NCBI GenBank assembly: GCA_009746045.1
Contig: RPFO01000167.1
Coordinates: 1,325,878-1,389,877, forward strand
Length of the DNA: 64,000 nucleotides
Source of the DNA: Mesostigma viride
Lineage: Eukaryota > Streptophyta > Mesostigmatophyceae > Mesostigmatales > Mesostigmataceae
Direction: 5' to 3'
A model generated the notes under the pieces. It ran no database searches, was not told where the DNA came from, and saw nothing but the letters and a program-made list of their open reading frames with translations. Each line of letters begins with the position of its first letter. Position 1 is the first letter of the stretch. The translations under genes and the position numbers were made by a program. Positions 1 to 15,000 of this stretch are shown one piece after another.

Positions 1-29
1 GACCTGCGCGGCAGCTCTGTAGCAAGTGC

Positions 30-3000
30 ATGGTTGGCCCGTTACTAGCCTTGCTTCTACTGACACTCTGCACCGCTTCCACTGCCCGGTCTATGTGACA
101 CCTCTCCTGCCCTTCCTCTACTTTTCCCCGGTGTCTGAGAGCAGGGCCACCTCCGCCACCATCTCCTCCTCCACCGCCGTCTCCGCCACCTCCCCCTAGT
201 CCTCCTCCCCCTTCCCCACCGCCGCCTCCACCTCCACCATCCCCACCCCCAAGTCCCCCCCCACCCTCGCCACCACCGCCATCCCCACCCCCCAGTCCCC
301 CCCAACCTCCCTCCCCACCACCGCCGCCACCGAGCCCACCACCAAGCCCACCACCACCTCCACCAAGCCCACCACCACCGCCACCAAGCCCAGCACCACC
401 GCCACCAAGTCCTCCACCGCCACAACCAAGCCCACCACCTGCGCCACCAGGCCCGCCACCACAGCCGCCAAGCCCACCTCCCAGCCCTCCGCCACCCCCA
501 CCAAGCCCACCCCCGCCACCACCAAGCCCGCCACCACTGCCACCAAGCCCGCCACTGCCGCCACCGAGCCCGACACCACCGCAACCAAGCCCGCCACCTG
601 CGCCACCAAGCCCCCCCCCACCGCCACCAAGCCCCCCGCCACCGCCACCAAGTCCTCCACCAAGCCCACCACCACCGCCACCAAGTCCTCCACCAAGCCC
701 ACCACCACCGCCACCAAACCCACCACCAGCGGCGCCAAGCCCGCCGCCGCCACCACCAAGTCCTCCACCAACCCCACCACCACCGCCACCAAGGCCCCCG
801 CCACCGCCGCCAAGCCTGCCGCCGCCACCACCAAGTCCTCCACCGCCACAAACAAGCCCACCACCTGCGCCACCAGGCCCGCCACCACAGCCGCCAACCC
901 CACCTCCCAGCCCTCCGCCACCACCGCCAAGCCCAAGCCCGCCACCACCAAGCCCGCCACCACTGCCACCAAGCCCGCCACTGCCGCCACCGAGCCCGAC
1001 ACCACCGCAACCAAGCCCGCCACCTGCGCCACCAGGCCCACCACCACCGCCACCAAGCCCACCTCCCAGCCCTCCACCGCTGCCACCTAGCCCCCCGTCT
1101 CCTCCTCCTCCCCCCCCACCCCCATCACCACCGCCATCCCCGCCACCATCCCCCCAACATCCATTCCCCCCTGCTCCACCACCTTCTCCACCAGCTCCAT
1201 CACCGACCCCGTCTCTTCCTCCTTCCCCCCCACCCCCATCACCGCCGCCATCCCCGCCACCATCGCCGCCACCTTCACCCCCAACTCCGTCCCCGCCGCC
1301 ATCAGCCCCCCTCCCTCCATCGCCCCCTCCACCACCACACTCTCCACCACCTCCATCACCAGCCCCGTCTCCTCCTCCTTCCCCCCCACACCCATCACCG
1401 CCGCCTTCGCCGCCACCTTCACCACCGCCGCAACCTCCACCACCGTCGCCTCCACCACCACCACCAGCTCCCTCACTACCTCCCTCGCCTACACCACCCT
1501 CCCCACCCCCACCCTCCCCACCACCGCCACCCCCACCACCCTCGCCACCTCCGTCACCACCATCTCCCTCCCCACCGCCGCCCTCCCCACCACTGCCACC
1601 ACCGCCTCCCTCGCCACCGCCTTCACCGTCACCACCGCCGCCACCACCACCGCGCCCCCCCCCACCTCATTCACCTCCTCCCTCAACATCACCCCCATCT
1701 CCGCCCCCATCACTACTCCCACCTCCTGGTCTTTTGCCAGGGAGGGCCCCCCCTCCCAAGACACAATCAAATCCTCCACCTCTGTCCCCGCCACCATTCC
1801 CACCATCCCCCCCCCACCGCCTCCACGCCCACCACCACCTCCTTCTCCTCCCCCGTCGCCACCACCGCCGCCAAACCCGCCACCACCTCCCTCACCACCT
1901 CCATCATCACCACCACCTCCGTTGCTGCCCCCATCCCCACCCCCACCACCCCGGCCACCTCCCTCACCTTCTCCACCCCCATCACCGCGACCACCTCCCC
2001 CATTGTCCTCACCCCTCCCCCCCATGCAGCCCCCCCACCCCCGCTAGCCCTGCCCTCCCCGCCTCATCCCCCACCCCCCCCACCTCGCCCACCACCACCA
2101 CCTTCGCCACCGCCATCACCTGCCCCCCCACCTTCACCTCCCCCGCTGCCATCTCCGCCACTTAAGCCTCCGCCACCACCTCCTTTTAGCTTTCCCCCTG
2201 TGTCGCCACCCCCCGTGTCAGGCCCTTCGGTTGCGCCATCTCCTTCAATTTACCCCCTACTCCGCCACCTTCATCCTCCCCGCCGCCGTCACCTCCTCCA
2301 CAGCCGTCACCACCCCCATCACCTCCTCCCTCTCCCTCCCCCCCACCATCTCCCTTACCACCCCCTTCCCCGCCACCATCACCATCACCTCCCCCATTGC
2401 CATCTCCATCACCATCACCACCCCCGCCGACATCCTCGCCACCATCCCCGCGACCATCCCTGCCACCTCCGGTCATGCCAGCGGCTCCGCCAGGGGTGGT
2501 GCGCCCCTCACCCCCGCCCCGGCTGCCACCCCCGCCACCGACCGTCAAGCCACCCCCTCCATCAAACTTCTTCCCGATGCCAAGTCCCCCGCCCGCAGCA
2601 CCCTCCCCGCCACCGCCCCCACCCCAGAAGGACCTATCCATTACCGTGCAGTCCGAATCTGGGGCTGACGTGTTCACGGTACATGATTCTCCGCAGGAGG
2701 CGCATGATTGAGATCAGTGGTGGGATGGCCTTTTCTCTCCTACTTTCTCTCCTATCAAGTTGTGGTATCCCTCTTCTTGGCAATAGCTTGCCTTTGTTGG
2801 TTTGTGTACGTGTATCTCGCAAGCTTTGTGTGCAACGATTCGACGGGGATAACGCGAGAGCATGCTAGACGCACATTTAGGATGGTTGTGGTTAGCCGCA
2901 CACTTCAGATGGTTGTGGCTAGTTAGTTAGTTAGAATGACATCGCTTAGGAGTTCTTCTCCCTGGGAGAAACTGCTCTCACGTATCCCTTGCACGACTTG

Positions 3001-6000
3001 CTCTGTCCTTGCATGGCTGGCTCTCCCTTTGGTTGGCTTGTAGGACGAGATCGCCAAGCTTCTGGTGGCGGTTGACGGCAAACATGTCGAGGATTCGGGC
3101 GACGTGCTGGTGACGCTGGACATGAGCAAGAGCGGTGGCAGCGGCGGCGAAAGCAGCAGCAGCCGCCGGCACATTCTGGCAGACGGCACCCAGAACCACT
3201 GCGCCCTCTTTGTGCTCACACGCGCTGAGCCCACACAGGGAACGTGCGGTGACTTGGACTATGACACCTGCACGGTGGCCTGCAACCTGGGCACCGTGGT
3301 CACCGGGGTGAGGGTGTTTGTGTACGTGGAGCTGCGATCGGATGTCCCAGGCGCGCAGCTCCTGCTGGGTGCCGCTGCCCGCCCCGAGCAGTCCCAGATC
3401 GTCGCGTACGACGAGAGCATCCAGGGGTCCCAGGGGGAGGACATTGACTACGTGGTGTTCAACGGTAGGTGCTAATAAGAAGGGTGTATGTGTGCTGTTG
3501 GTGGTGTTCAACGGTAGGTGCTACTAAGAAGAGTGTATGTGTGCTGTTGGTGGTGTTCAACGGTAGGTGCTACTAAGAAGAGTGTATGTGTGCTGTTGGT
3601 GGTGTTCAACGGTAGGTGCTAATAAGAAGAGTGTATGTGTGCTGTTGGTGGTGTTCAACGGTAGGTGCTAATAAGAAGAGTGTATGTGTGCTGTTGGTGG
3701 TGTTCAACGGTAGGTGCTACGAAGAAGAGTGTATGTGTGCTGTTGGTGGTGTTCAACGGTAGGTGCTACGAAGAAGGGTGTATGTGTGCTGTTGGTGGTG
3801 TTCAACGGTAGGTGCTACTAAGAAGAGTGTGTGTGTGCTGTTGGTGGTGTTCAACGGTAGGTGCTACTAAGAAGAGTGTATGTGTGCTGTTGGTGGTGTT
3901 CAACGGTAGGTGCTAATAAGAAGAGTGTGTGTGTGCTGTTGGTGGTGTTCAACGGTAGGTGCTAATAAGAAGAGTGTATGTGTGCTGTTGGTGGTGTTCA
4001 ACGGTAGGTGCTAATAAGAAGAGTGTATGTGTGCTGTTGGTGGTGTTCAACGGTAGGTGCTAATAAGAAGGGTGTATGTGTGCTGTTGGTGGTGTTCAAC
4101 GGTAGGTGCTAATAAGAAGAGCGTGTGTGTGCTGTTGGTGGTGTTCAACGGTAGGTGCTACTAAGAAGAGTGTATGTGTGCTGTTGGTGGTGTTCAACGG
4201 TAGGTGCTAATAAGAAGAGTGTATGTGTGCTGTTGGTGGTGTTCAACGGTAGGTGCTACTAAGAAGAGTGTGTGTGTGCTGTTGGTGGTGTTCAACGGTA
4301 GGTGCTACTAAGAAGAGTGTATGTGTGCTGTTGGTGGTGTTCAACGGTAGGTGCTACTAAGAAGAGTGTGTGTGTGCTGTTGGTGGTGTTCAACGGTAGG
4401 TGCTAATAAGAAGGGTGTATGTGCTGTTGGTGGTGTTCCGCAGTTTGCTGCTTTGCTCATCGGAGAGTGCATGTGCTATTTGTGGTGTTCAACGGTATGT
4501 GCTGTAAGTAGGGCATGCGAGTCTGCTGGGTGTGCCGCGTGCTGGGCTATGACGCTTGGATTATTGTTGTTGGATCTTGTGGGGGTGCATTTTGGGAGAA
4601 CGCATCGGGCAGATGGCAAACTGGGGATTGTCGGCACGTCCCCCATGGCCTGTCGTGATATTTTCTGGAAACTGGACTTGACAAGGCTCTGTTTTGGTAT
4701 TCTGCAGACCACACGGGTGTTTGATTACTAGGCAAGCTAATGCACCATAGCTTTCCTCTTTCCCCCCTATTCGCGGCTTCTTGGCATTAGTTTCGTTCTC
4801 AGGGGAGTCACGGGGAATCGCCTTACTGCTGCCAGGACGCCCCAGGAGGCACGAGCCTACGTGCTGTCCGACGTTGTATCAATGGCTGCTGTTGCCGTTA
4901 ATGGATGACTACCGCTCACACGGGTTATTGTGCTGGCGCAAGCAAGGGAAGGCCCTGACCAGCTTTATTATTAACTATGGCACCATGGGACCTGAGAGAA
5001 GGCTACTTTTGTATGGATTATACAAGTAAACCTGGGGTTGACAGTCTATAGTATTCCTTTAAGAAAGACCTTTTTCTGAAAACGTCTGTTATGTTCCTGC
5101 AGGGGCACACAGACAGAGGGACAAGGAGGATTCGGGATGACATGCCCTTGACCACAATGCTGCGGCACTTTGCTTTGCCGGGGTCTCGGCCAAGCTTTTT
5201 TTTTCTCATAGTTGGTTGCCACAGGCCCTGTTCCTTGCGCTCCACTTACGGCTGGATTGCCATTCACTATGCGCCATGGTCCGTGCATCTTTCTTTGGTT
5301 GCGGAAACCCAGAGTTGACGCGGCCCGTCATCATCCCAGACTACCGAGAGTTGGTGCTGGTGGACGCGGATGGCCTGAACCGCACGCGCAAGGTCTGGTA
5401 CGGCGTCAAGTCGCCGCTGCGCTTCTACGTGCGCTTCCGCACGGACATGGACTGCACCCTCACGCCGGACGCGGTCGACACGTTTGGGACCGCGGCCGTG
5501 CAAGCGGTCGCGTGGTCCGCTGAGGGGGGCACCTGGAGTTCCTTGTGGCAGGCCGCTCGAGAGCTCACTTTCGAGGTAGGCCGAGAAGGGCTCAACTGGA
5601 AAAGTTGACATTGTTGGGCAGCGTCCAGGAAGACGGCGGGTTTTGTTCCGCATGGGCGGTGTGCTTTGCAGGGATTTTGTCTGTGGCGGAGCCAGGGAGA
5701 GCTTAGGACTCGGCAAGCTTATTAGCAAGCATTGGACTCCGGCCAGTGCTAGAGTCGTCCTTGCGCTGGGGTGTTTTCTGGAAGTGCATCCCCGATCACA
5801 AAGGTGTGCCACGGCTCTGGTGCCCCAGGGCCCCGATATGCCCAGCGGCTCTGATGCCCCCAAGTTGCGTTTCTGGTCTGATAGTGCTAGCAGAGAGTTT
5901 CTAGTGGAAGTTGCTTCTTCTGCCAAGGCATCGCGGGAAATCGTACCTTGCTGTCGAGCGACTCGGATGTTGGGCCATGCCCCTCACTGGCTAGAAAGCA

Positions 6001-9000
6001 CGATTGGAGTTGCTGTTTGCCTTACGGTGTACTCGCGGATGAGCTGGATTTTATAAGTTGCTCGGGGGGTGTGGGTTCCTCCGTCAGGCCTGACGCCTGA
6101 GGGCTGGTTGACCATAATGCAGGTGCTGCGGTACCACGATGCTGCTGCAAGGCACTGCTTCCTTATTCCCCAATTATTCCCCATATAACTGTGCATGATC
6201 GTGCTGCTTGCATCCGTGATGCAGGTGCTGCCCTATCAGGATGGGCTGATCTGGCTGCAGTTCAAGCCCGGCTACTGCAGGGACTCTGCGGGGCGCCAGA
6301 ACCTGCGCTCGAGCCGATCCGCGCTGCTCTACGGTGAGGGAGGACGGGCATGGACTTTGCGGCTTTGTTTCTGTTTCTAGTAGTCTCAAGTTCATGGGGG
6401 CTTAGTGGATAGAACAAATCGTGAGTGGATTGGTGGATTTAAGGATTGGTGGATTTTCAGAAACTAGAGGTTTGGTGGTGGCTATTGATTTGTATTGAAG
6501 CATCACTGGCACGCGTGCTTTGTTGTGCATCATCAGAATTAACGTACGAGTTGGCGACAGAAGGGACTTGGCCTCTCATGCCTAAGTTACTAACGTGCAT
6601 GCCTCTTAAGTCTCTCCGTTAGGCGCGGTTGCTTCTGCCTTTTGTCACTTTTGGAACTTGTTTTTGTGCTCTGTGCCCCCAGCAGGGCTTGTTGTGATCA
6701 ATAAGCCACAAATTGTGATGCTCGCCGGGTTTATAGGATAGGGGTAGGGATCAAGGCCTATAGTATCCCGGGTTTATAGTATCGGTGCAGGATAGATATC
6801 AAGGCTTTGCCGTCGAATAACCAGAGCGTGGTGGCTTGTGCGCAACTCGTCCCCTGGATCGCATGTCATCGTCACATGCAGCAGTGGAAAAGCGCATCAA
6901 GCTCTTTATTCATTCTAACCTTCTGCTCCGTTCTTACAAGGCTTTATTGTATGCTAGAGCAGTACCATGTTTGTTTCTGATGTGTCTGCACCCACTTAAT
7001 GATCGGTGCTAGCCTTCAATTTATTTCCCTTGTCGCTTCATCCTTCGATGGGAGCTGCTCGCAGACGGCACGCGCCCTACCGCCACGGTCGTCCCCCTCC
7101 ACGCACATATCACCAGCGACGAAGTGCTCACGTTTGCGGTGCAGTGGAGCGAGCCCGTGCGGTATTTCAACTCGACCGGGGTCACCGTCATCAACGGCAA
7201 CATATTAGGGTAAGTGTGGATGCTCGGCCGGTGCTTGTGTAGGGGAAGCTATAGGAGAGGAGAACGTATATCGGAATGTTGAGGGAAGGGAACAGTAGCT
7301 AGCGGGCATGTGTGTCATTTCAGTAGTCCATAGAGGGTAGTCCTTGGAGAGTAACAAACAAAAGTAGTCAATGGAGTGCATGATAAGATTGCCTGGAAGG
7401 CTTGCCAGCATCTTCCTAAGCAGGAAGATTGATATAGGTGACATCAAGATAGTCGAAACAGACAGAAGCCTGGCAAGAAACCGGGCACGCGCTATGTTGC
7501 CAACTGCATCAAGCGTCTGCAAAGGACCAAGAACTTAGATCGTGATTTGCGCTGCTCATATCTTGTATTACCATCGCCGTGACTGGTACTTTTCGGGGTC
7601 ACAGTTTTCTGCTCCCCAAGCGCCTATTATGCCTGTCATGAATGGTACTTATTGGGGTCGTTGTTTTCTGCTTCCCAAGCGCCTATTATGCCTGTCATGA
7701 CTGGTACTTATTTGGGTCGTGGTTTTCTGCTTCCCAAGCGCCTATTATACCTGTCATGACTGGTACTTGTTTGGGTCGTGGTTTTCTGCTTCCCAAACGC
7801 CTATTATGGCTTTTTTGTTGTATTCACCTTTGCCCGGACTTCCAGACTTTTTTTTTGCAAACTTATAGCCCGAGGCGGGGCCCGACATTAATTAAGAGGT
7901 ACCTTGAAATTAAATAAGAGACATGCCTCTATCCAGATATATTTTTGGACGCGAGTTTCGATTGGCGTTAACTTGTAGTATTGGACGACAACTTGTCAAG
8001 CCGTTCCATTCATTTTGACTTTTACATTTTCACACAATTGCCAAAAAAGGATCACTTATATACCCGACTTCTCCGTTAAATCTCATCGACCGGGTTTCGA
8101 AACAACCCACGAACGCCGTAGATGCAGATCCAACGGAGTAAACAACGTCACGACCGACGCGGCGCCAAATAGTCGCCTAGGTTCCTAGCTTTTCTGCGAG
8201 CCATTTTGCTGTACAACGTCGTGCCACGTCGTGTACCCGTGAGATGTACCCGTGAGATGTACCCGTGAGATGCAAAATCCGCTTGCCAGACCGGGATTCC
8301 GGGAACTCCGTCCAATACCGTCGTGCAGTACCACCAATGCACTACCAATCTATCAATCGTACAATACTACGACTTAACGCCAACAGAAACTTGCCTCCAA
8401 AACTATATATTCATAGAGGCACGCCTCTTATTTGATTTTAAGGTACCTCTCTTTTAATCTCAGCCCCCGGAGACTTGTCTTCTCCCGGTTAGGGCTAAGT
8501 TTTGCAAAAAACCGAAGTCCTAAGTCGAAACCATTTTTTCCTCCTGTATGCCTGTCATGAATGGTACTTATTGGGGTCGTGGTTTTCTGCTTCCCAAGCG
8601 CCTATTATGCCTGTCATGACTGGTACTAATTTGGGTCGTGGTTTTCTACTTCCCAAGCAGCCTATTATCCTGTCATGAGTGGTACTTATTGGGGTCGTGG
8701 TTTTCTGCTTCCCAAGCGCCTATTACCCTGTCATGAATGGTACTTATTGGGGTCGTTGTTTTCTGCTTCCCAAGCGCCCATTATGCCTGTCATGAATGGT
8801 ACTTATTGGGGTCGTTGTTTTCTGCTTCCCAAGCGCCTATTATGCCTGTCATGAATGGTACTTATTGGGGTCGTTGTTTTCTGCTTCCCAAGCGCCTATT
8901 ATGCCTGTCATGACTGGTACTTATTGGGGTCGTTGTTTTCTGCTTGCCAAGCGCCTACTATACCTGTCATGACTGGTACTTATTTGGGTCGTGGTTTTCT

Positions 9001-12000
9001 GCTTGCCAAGCGCCTATTATGCCTGTCATGACTGGTACTTGCCTGTCATGGCTGGTACATGCCTGTCATGGCTGGGTCGTGGTTTTCTGCTGGACTGCTA
9101 CCCACCAACTATTGACCCTGCTTTAAAACTTCCCCACCCCGCCTCCCCTGCCATCCATCACCGTTATTCGACAGCTTCAACACGACCACCAGCAAGGTGG
9201 GGTATTTCGAGATCTACGTGCACCCGTCTGCGGATGACTTTGTCTTCTTGCTGGTTGAAGAGCGGGCGGCGTGGGATATGGCCAACAACTACAACTTGGA
9301 GGTTGGCGGCGTGCAAGTGCAGCACTGTGAGTTTGGTGTCTTGTTATTCGGCTCGCGTTGACAGTAACCTGAGGTATGTCTGCACCGTGGCCGAGCGCCT
9401 CATTGTGAGTGTACTAGTACATCATGTGCACTTTTAATGGTTGCTTCTGCTCTGTCTAGACCACTGATCCTGTGAGCCACGTGAACGACTGGCGCGCTCT
9501 CAGAGGGGTACGTTAGTGCAATATTGTGGGTTCTGGTAAATGTGGATGCGCAGTTGGGAGGATGCGCAGTTAAGAGGAAGTGCAAGTACACCTGATGTCA
9601 CCAATCCAAGGTAGTGCAGTTTGGAGGATTACTTACCTTGGATGGTGACATCATCCAGCACGGGGAGGGGGGGGGGGGGGGGCGCTCGCTCAGACGCGTA
9701 TCCTCGGCCGGCTGGGCCGCCCCTTCGACTTTGAGCCTCTTGTTGCGCGTTGAATCCCGACTTTAGAAACTGCTCACCGCTCTTGCCTGGTGGCCTTGGC
9801 CCGGCATGCCGCGCCCGTGCACGTATGCCTTGCGCAGATACCAAAAACAACGGCACAAAGGACCTGTCCAATTACGCCGCCATCGTGATGGCAGCTGGCG
9901 TCGCCGCCGGTGTCCTATCAGGGGTAGCGTCCAGCGCCAGCGGCGGCGGCCTGGGAAGCCTCGCGGTAAGTTTCATACTACCAATGTAAAGGAAACAACC
10001 ACTAGTGCGACGATATATGAGATGCGTGGCTCTCTAAGCAGTTATTTACAATCACGTGATTGCTCTGTGCCGATGTGCAGCCTGAAGCCAAGGAATATCT
10101 GCTTCTGACACAAGAACTGGTATGAAGTAGGGAAGACGGGCATGGCAGGCAGTAGAGCTATGATCCAGGATCCCTCCCCTCCTGGCGGTGCATCGGTAAG
10201 CCGGGAGAGTAGCTGGGGTCCATGAATCTCGGTAACCGTTGAATGACCTGTTCATAGATCCATGCTCTTCGCGCCTCAGGAAATCCTCAGCCCGAAAAAA
10301 AACTCAAATGCCTTCCAAGAAAGCAGCCAGTCTTTTTGCCACCTCCGTTCTTCTGCCGACCTTCCCTTGTACAATCATGCGATGTATTGTTGTTTTGCTT
10401 GTAAGTTTAGGTACAATTAGCTACATCATGCTCCATGCCCCTAAAGCCCGGTAAACGTAAGGCACGGAAGGTATCTCCAGAACTGGCCTGCCATTGAGCG
10501 CTACGTGGCTTATTCATCTCCCCATGGGCCTCGCCACCTCTCTGACTATCATGATTCCTCCTAGGTCTTACTGTGGACTCTTCGAGTGGAGCCGCAAGGC
10601 ACATTCTGTCCTTGTGCATCATCTCCTCAACTTACCAGTCCTTACCCTGCCTCTGCTTTGGTTGTGTGTATTCCGCGTCTGCAATGCCCTGACCTACTTG
10701 CCTACTTTCTGCCATCGACCGTCTGCTTGCTTGTCACGATCCCTCCAATCTTCCTCCCACACCACGCCCTGCCTGCCGTCTTCGGTCCGTCTTTGGCATA
10801 ATCTGTCAACCCCGCAGACCATGCTCGGCCACGTCCAGCTGATTCAGGTAAGAACCTCTTAGTTGTACATTGACAACTGTGTTTTTCTGGCAATCGATGG
10901 TTCTGTGACATGAGGGGTCATGCCCAGCTTCCTCAGGCAAGGACCGCTTAGTTCCATGTTGACCGCTCATGCAGGATCCAAGGCCGTGGGAAGGGTACTC
11001 TCTTTTGCCACTTGTTTCTTCGTGCCTTCCATTATGCATGCGACCAATCTCGCGGGGGTGTGGCATATAGCTGGTCCTGCCTGCTTTACTGCTGCGGTGT
11101 CATCCTTTCCGTCGCCTCCCTGTATCCTCCCTGTGATTGTCGGTGCTCCCCAGATGATGAACGGTGTGGACATCCCGGCCGACCCCATCGTGTATGAGTC
11201 CACCAACAGGTGGGTGCGCACCGAGGTTGCTGTAGTACAGTGGTCTTACCTCTCTATAGCATTCAAGGGTATTTGTATCGAGGATGCGGCTAGTTGGCGC
11301 CTTAATTTACTAGCTGGGTGGTGATTAATCCCACCACGGCATTTAAGGTCATGTTTGCGGAGGATGCGGTTGCGATCGTGGCTAGGTAAGTTGGTGCCTT
11401 TATTTACCGGGTGATGAGACTGGCATCAAGGTTGTGTCTCCGTTCTTCTCCACCCCAACCCAGTCTCTGACAAGCTGTTTCTGGGGCCATTCATGCCCAG
11501 CTTTCCCTGCTGCCATGCGCATCCTCTTGCATCCCTCCCATCCCCTTCCCTCCTTAACAAGTTGCTTCTGGTTTCGCCCGTTTCCACCCATCCTTTCTGC
11601 TGCCACCCGCAGCATGAAGTGGCTCTCCTTTGTCTTCCCCATCCCCTTCCTCGAGGACCTGAACGAGAAAACCGAGGCACGCCCGGCCCCGATCGCTGGG
11701 GTCACACCCTCCCCCCCAACGGCCGCGCGCAAGCTACGCCTGCGGGTGCTCCTAGCCACCGACGAACCAGTGGCACCGGCCACACCCCCATCCCCCACAA
11801 ACTCCACCATGAACTGCCTGGCGACGCCGCTGCTGTGCGATCTGGAGCACATCTCTGCTGCGGCGGAGTCGGTGGGTGGCAGGGCCTAGCTGCATTAAAA
11901 AGAAGAGCGCAGAATGCTAATCGAGTCAGGGACCCAGCAGTGGCATCATGGCCGCGACACGTGCACTGCCTGTGTTAGCTTTTGCTACCGTTGCTTCTCT

Positions 12001-15000
12001 TTTTCTCCTGAAGGCTTCCTACGCCCGATGCCACGACACAGTCAGTGGACTGGTCACAGTAGCCCCACCCTGGGATTTAATGTGGGGGTTCCCATGGAAG
12101 CAGCATGACCTGGGTGAAAAAAGGGATCTGCCCTTTCTTACCCATTCACGCAAGGCCACACCCTATACCAGTGTTGTAGGGCAATCAAAAGAGAAGCGCC
12201 GTGGCTCTCACTCTTGGAATGGGAAAGGGGATGGGGTGGGGGGAGGGTGGACCTGCATCAGCTGCTTGCGCTGTGGGGGCCTGAGGAAAAACTCGTGTGC
12301 CACATTTTATGAGGTACGATAGTCCCATTGTAAATTATGGCAGGGCCAAGGTGTGACATCAATCTTAGAAAGGTAGGCACCCTTGATGGTAGATTGCAGT
12401 AGTGTCGCATTAGATTGCAGTAGTGTCGCAGTAGTGTTGCAGCGCTAGTACCATAGAACCACGCATCTTTTAGTATTTTGGACATTACATGACATTCAGG
12501 TTACATAAGTTGTCTTCGGTTATGAGATACTGAAATGGCATCGTGCTAGTGCTCACACCTGAAACTTAATTTCTATTGCATGCTCACGGCCCCCTGGCCA
12601 AGTAAGTTTCAGGAGAGTAAGCTTCAGTTCAGTTGATACAAGCGGAGATACTGCTGCGCTCTGCGGGCGTTTAGCGAGCACCGGTCAAGCAAGGCCCCAC
12701 GGAAAGGCCAGCGGACAAGTTTGGGTGGTGCCTGATAACCTGGCGCATGCATCCCTTGGGCGCCACCTGTCGACCCCCGCAGGCAAGGAATGCGGTCGAA
12801 GACCCACCCCCCGTCCCGTCGTATCCTGAGCTGGACGATTTCCAAGGGTAAGTGCGGGGGGCAGTATTATTGTTGCTGTTGCATGTTGCCAGATATAGTG
12901 AAGGTTTCTGTGAGTACTCTGTGAGAAAGCCTCTTGAGGCTGGACTATGCTTCGCGCGCGGCAAATTGCCATGTGAAGTCGCGTAAGTGGAATTGATGCA
13001 AGCATGATCACCTGGCTTTATGCTCGTCAGCCATGCACTGATCAAACGGTCGACATGCGGATGACATTGATGCAATCTCCATTCAAGTTGGTATTGACAA
13101 ATCTTCTGTTTTGTTCACAAATGTGACTTCCCATGCAAATGTGACTTCCAATCAAAATAATCACCCACACACACACACACACCACCCAAAACGGCCAGTC
13201 TCGGGGACTTCCTGTCGGTAATGTTTGTCTCCGCGATTCAAGTCGTCACAGTGCTCCTCGTCCACTTTCTCGCGATCCGCGTCTGGTGGGCGCTCCACCG
13301 GCGGTGGCCGCACAAGTACAAGGACTACCCCAAGTTCCTCATGTTCCCCATGTTGGAGATATTCGCGGGGATGATGGTCATCCCGGCATTCACGCGCGCA
13401 TCGGCATTCTTTACGACAAGTATGTGGAGGCTTGGATAAAAGCGTGGACACGCTAGTCAGAGTTATTTTTTTTTAATTTTGCTTTCAGGCTACCCACCTG
13501 GGTGCTATGACCTGTTAAAAATTTAGCCCAGAATGCTACACAAGCGTGGCGAGGTAAGGTAGGGCTGGGTGTAGTGGGACTGGGTATAGCTGGGCTGGAT
13601 GATGAGGCTGCACAAGTGATGCGAAGTAAGGTAGGGCTGGGTGTAGTGGGACTAGGTATAGCTGGGCTGGATGATGAGGCTGCACAAGTGTGGCGAGGTA
13701 AGGTAGGGCCAGGTGTAGTGGGACTGGGTATAGCTGGGCTGGATGATGAGGCTGCACAAGCGTGGCGAGGTAAGGTAGGGCTGGGTGTAGTGGGACTAGG
13801 TATAGCTGGGCTGGATGATGAGGCTGCACAAGCGTGGCGAGGTAAGGTAGGGCTGGGTGTAGTGGGACTAGGTATAGCTGGGCTGGATGATGAGGCTGCA
13901 CAAGTGTGGCGAGGTAAGGTAGGGCCAGGTGTAGTGGGACTGGGTATAGTTGGGCTGGATGATGAGGCTGCACAAGTGTGGCGAGGTAAGGTAGGGCTAG
14001 GTGTGGTGGGACCAGGTATACTAGGGCTGGGTACGATGGTCCAATGCCCGTCCCAGTAAAACGTGCTCGCTCGCATTTCTTGTGTGGTCACGCTCTTCAG
14101 GCTGTATCTTCTGTGGCCGTAACGCATCCTGGGCTACCCGAAGACCTGGGGCCGCACTGGCGGAGCGTGGGCTGCCATGTCTCAGCTCGCTGCCAAACAT
14201 ATTAATAAACATATTACTACTATCAACCAAACGATGTATTATGAATCGCTGAAAGCATGTCATATGTTCTCATTGAGGTCGTGGTGTCTCAATGTCGCCA
14301 CGAACTCATGCTCCCTTGTGTGGAAATTTTGTGCGGATTTGTTTCACGCTGGGCTTGCATCCCCTTGACTGGGACAGGTGGGGAGTTCCTCTCAAAGCCG
14401 ATCGGCATCTTCTTGCTGCTGACGTTTCCCTGCCTGTTCTATACATACATCGCGTACGTAATCATCTGGAGGGTCATCCAGGTACGTTCCCGCAGTTTTC
14501 GCCGTAGCGCGCCACGTGCCGATAAAGGCTACAACGTGGCATGCTTGGGGCAGGAGCGTCGGAAGGTTTTTTGAGTCCGCTTGCAGTCCGCACGAGGCAA
14601 GATACTTTGCGTGCTGCGATTTGTTTTCTTAGTAGCATTTTTTTATTTGTGTGGCGAATCTCACTGTGGTGATGGTCGCTGCACAATCAAAGTGTAACGT
14701 GGAAAGCTGCATCAGTTCCTTCGAGGAAACATGGAGGTTATACATGCTGACCAAGACATTTAGCATGCACGCATCTTTCATATTTCATAAGTCGGCATGT
14801 CATACTTTCCTAGGGGTCATCCTGAGCGTGGCCATGGCATAGGGGTCTGTGTATGACCGGTCAGCGTACTACCCTGGCACACCGGTTCCTTCCGAAACAA
14901 CCAGCCCGGGTTCACAGGAACATGGCAAGGCTTCTGGGCGCGGGTGCATGAACCGCGTGTAAAACTGCCACACACCCACATATACCCAAGAACACGGTCA

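Noticed and set aside
57-2025. Long minus-strand frames rich in Trp/Arg, Gly/Val opposite the proline rod
   Set aside because: Shadows of CCN-rich coding sequence; the plus strand has the signal peptide, SPPP pattern and splice sites.
9455-9510. Possible exon after CTGTCTAG with a GGGTACG donor
   Set aside because: The required phase gives a stop codon at once; 9326 joins 9838 in phase instead.
9661-9682. G-run of about 16 bases as a G-quadruplex regulatory site
   Set aside because: Intronic, length unreliable, no supporting element nearby.
13574-14059. 161-residue repeat frame on the plus strand and longer ones on the minus strand
   Set aside because: A 72-bp unit keeps frames open by chance; flanking exons join in phase without it.
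14123-14190. LGYPKTWGRTGGAW-like reading, a possible extra channel exon
   Set aside because: No AG acceptor in the required phase and no GT donor after it; direct joining 13419 to 14378 keeps the frame.
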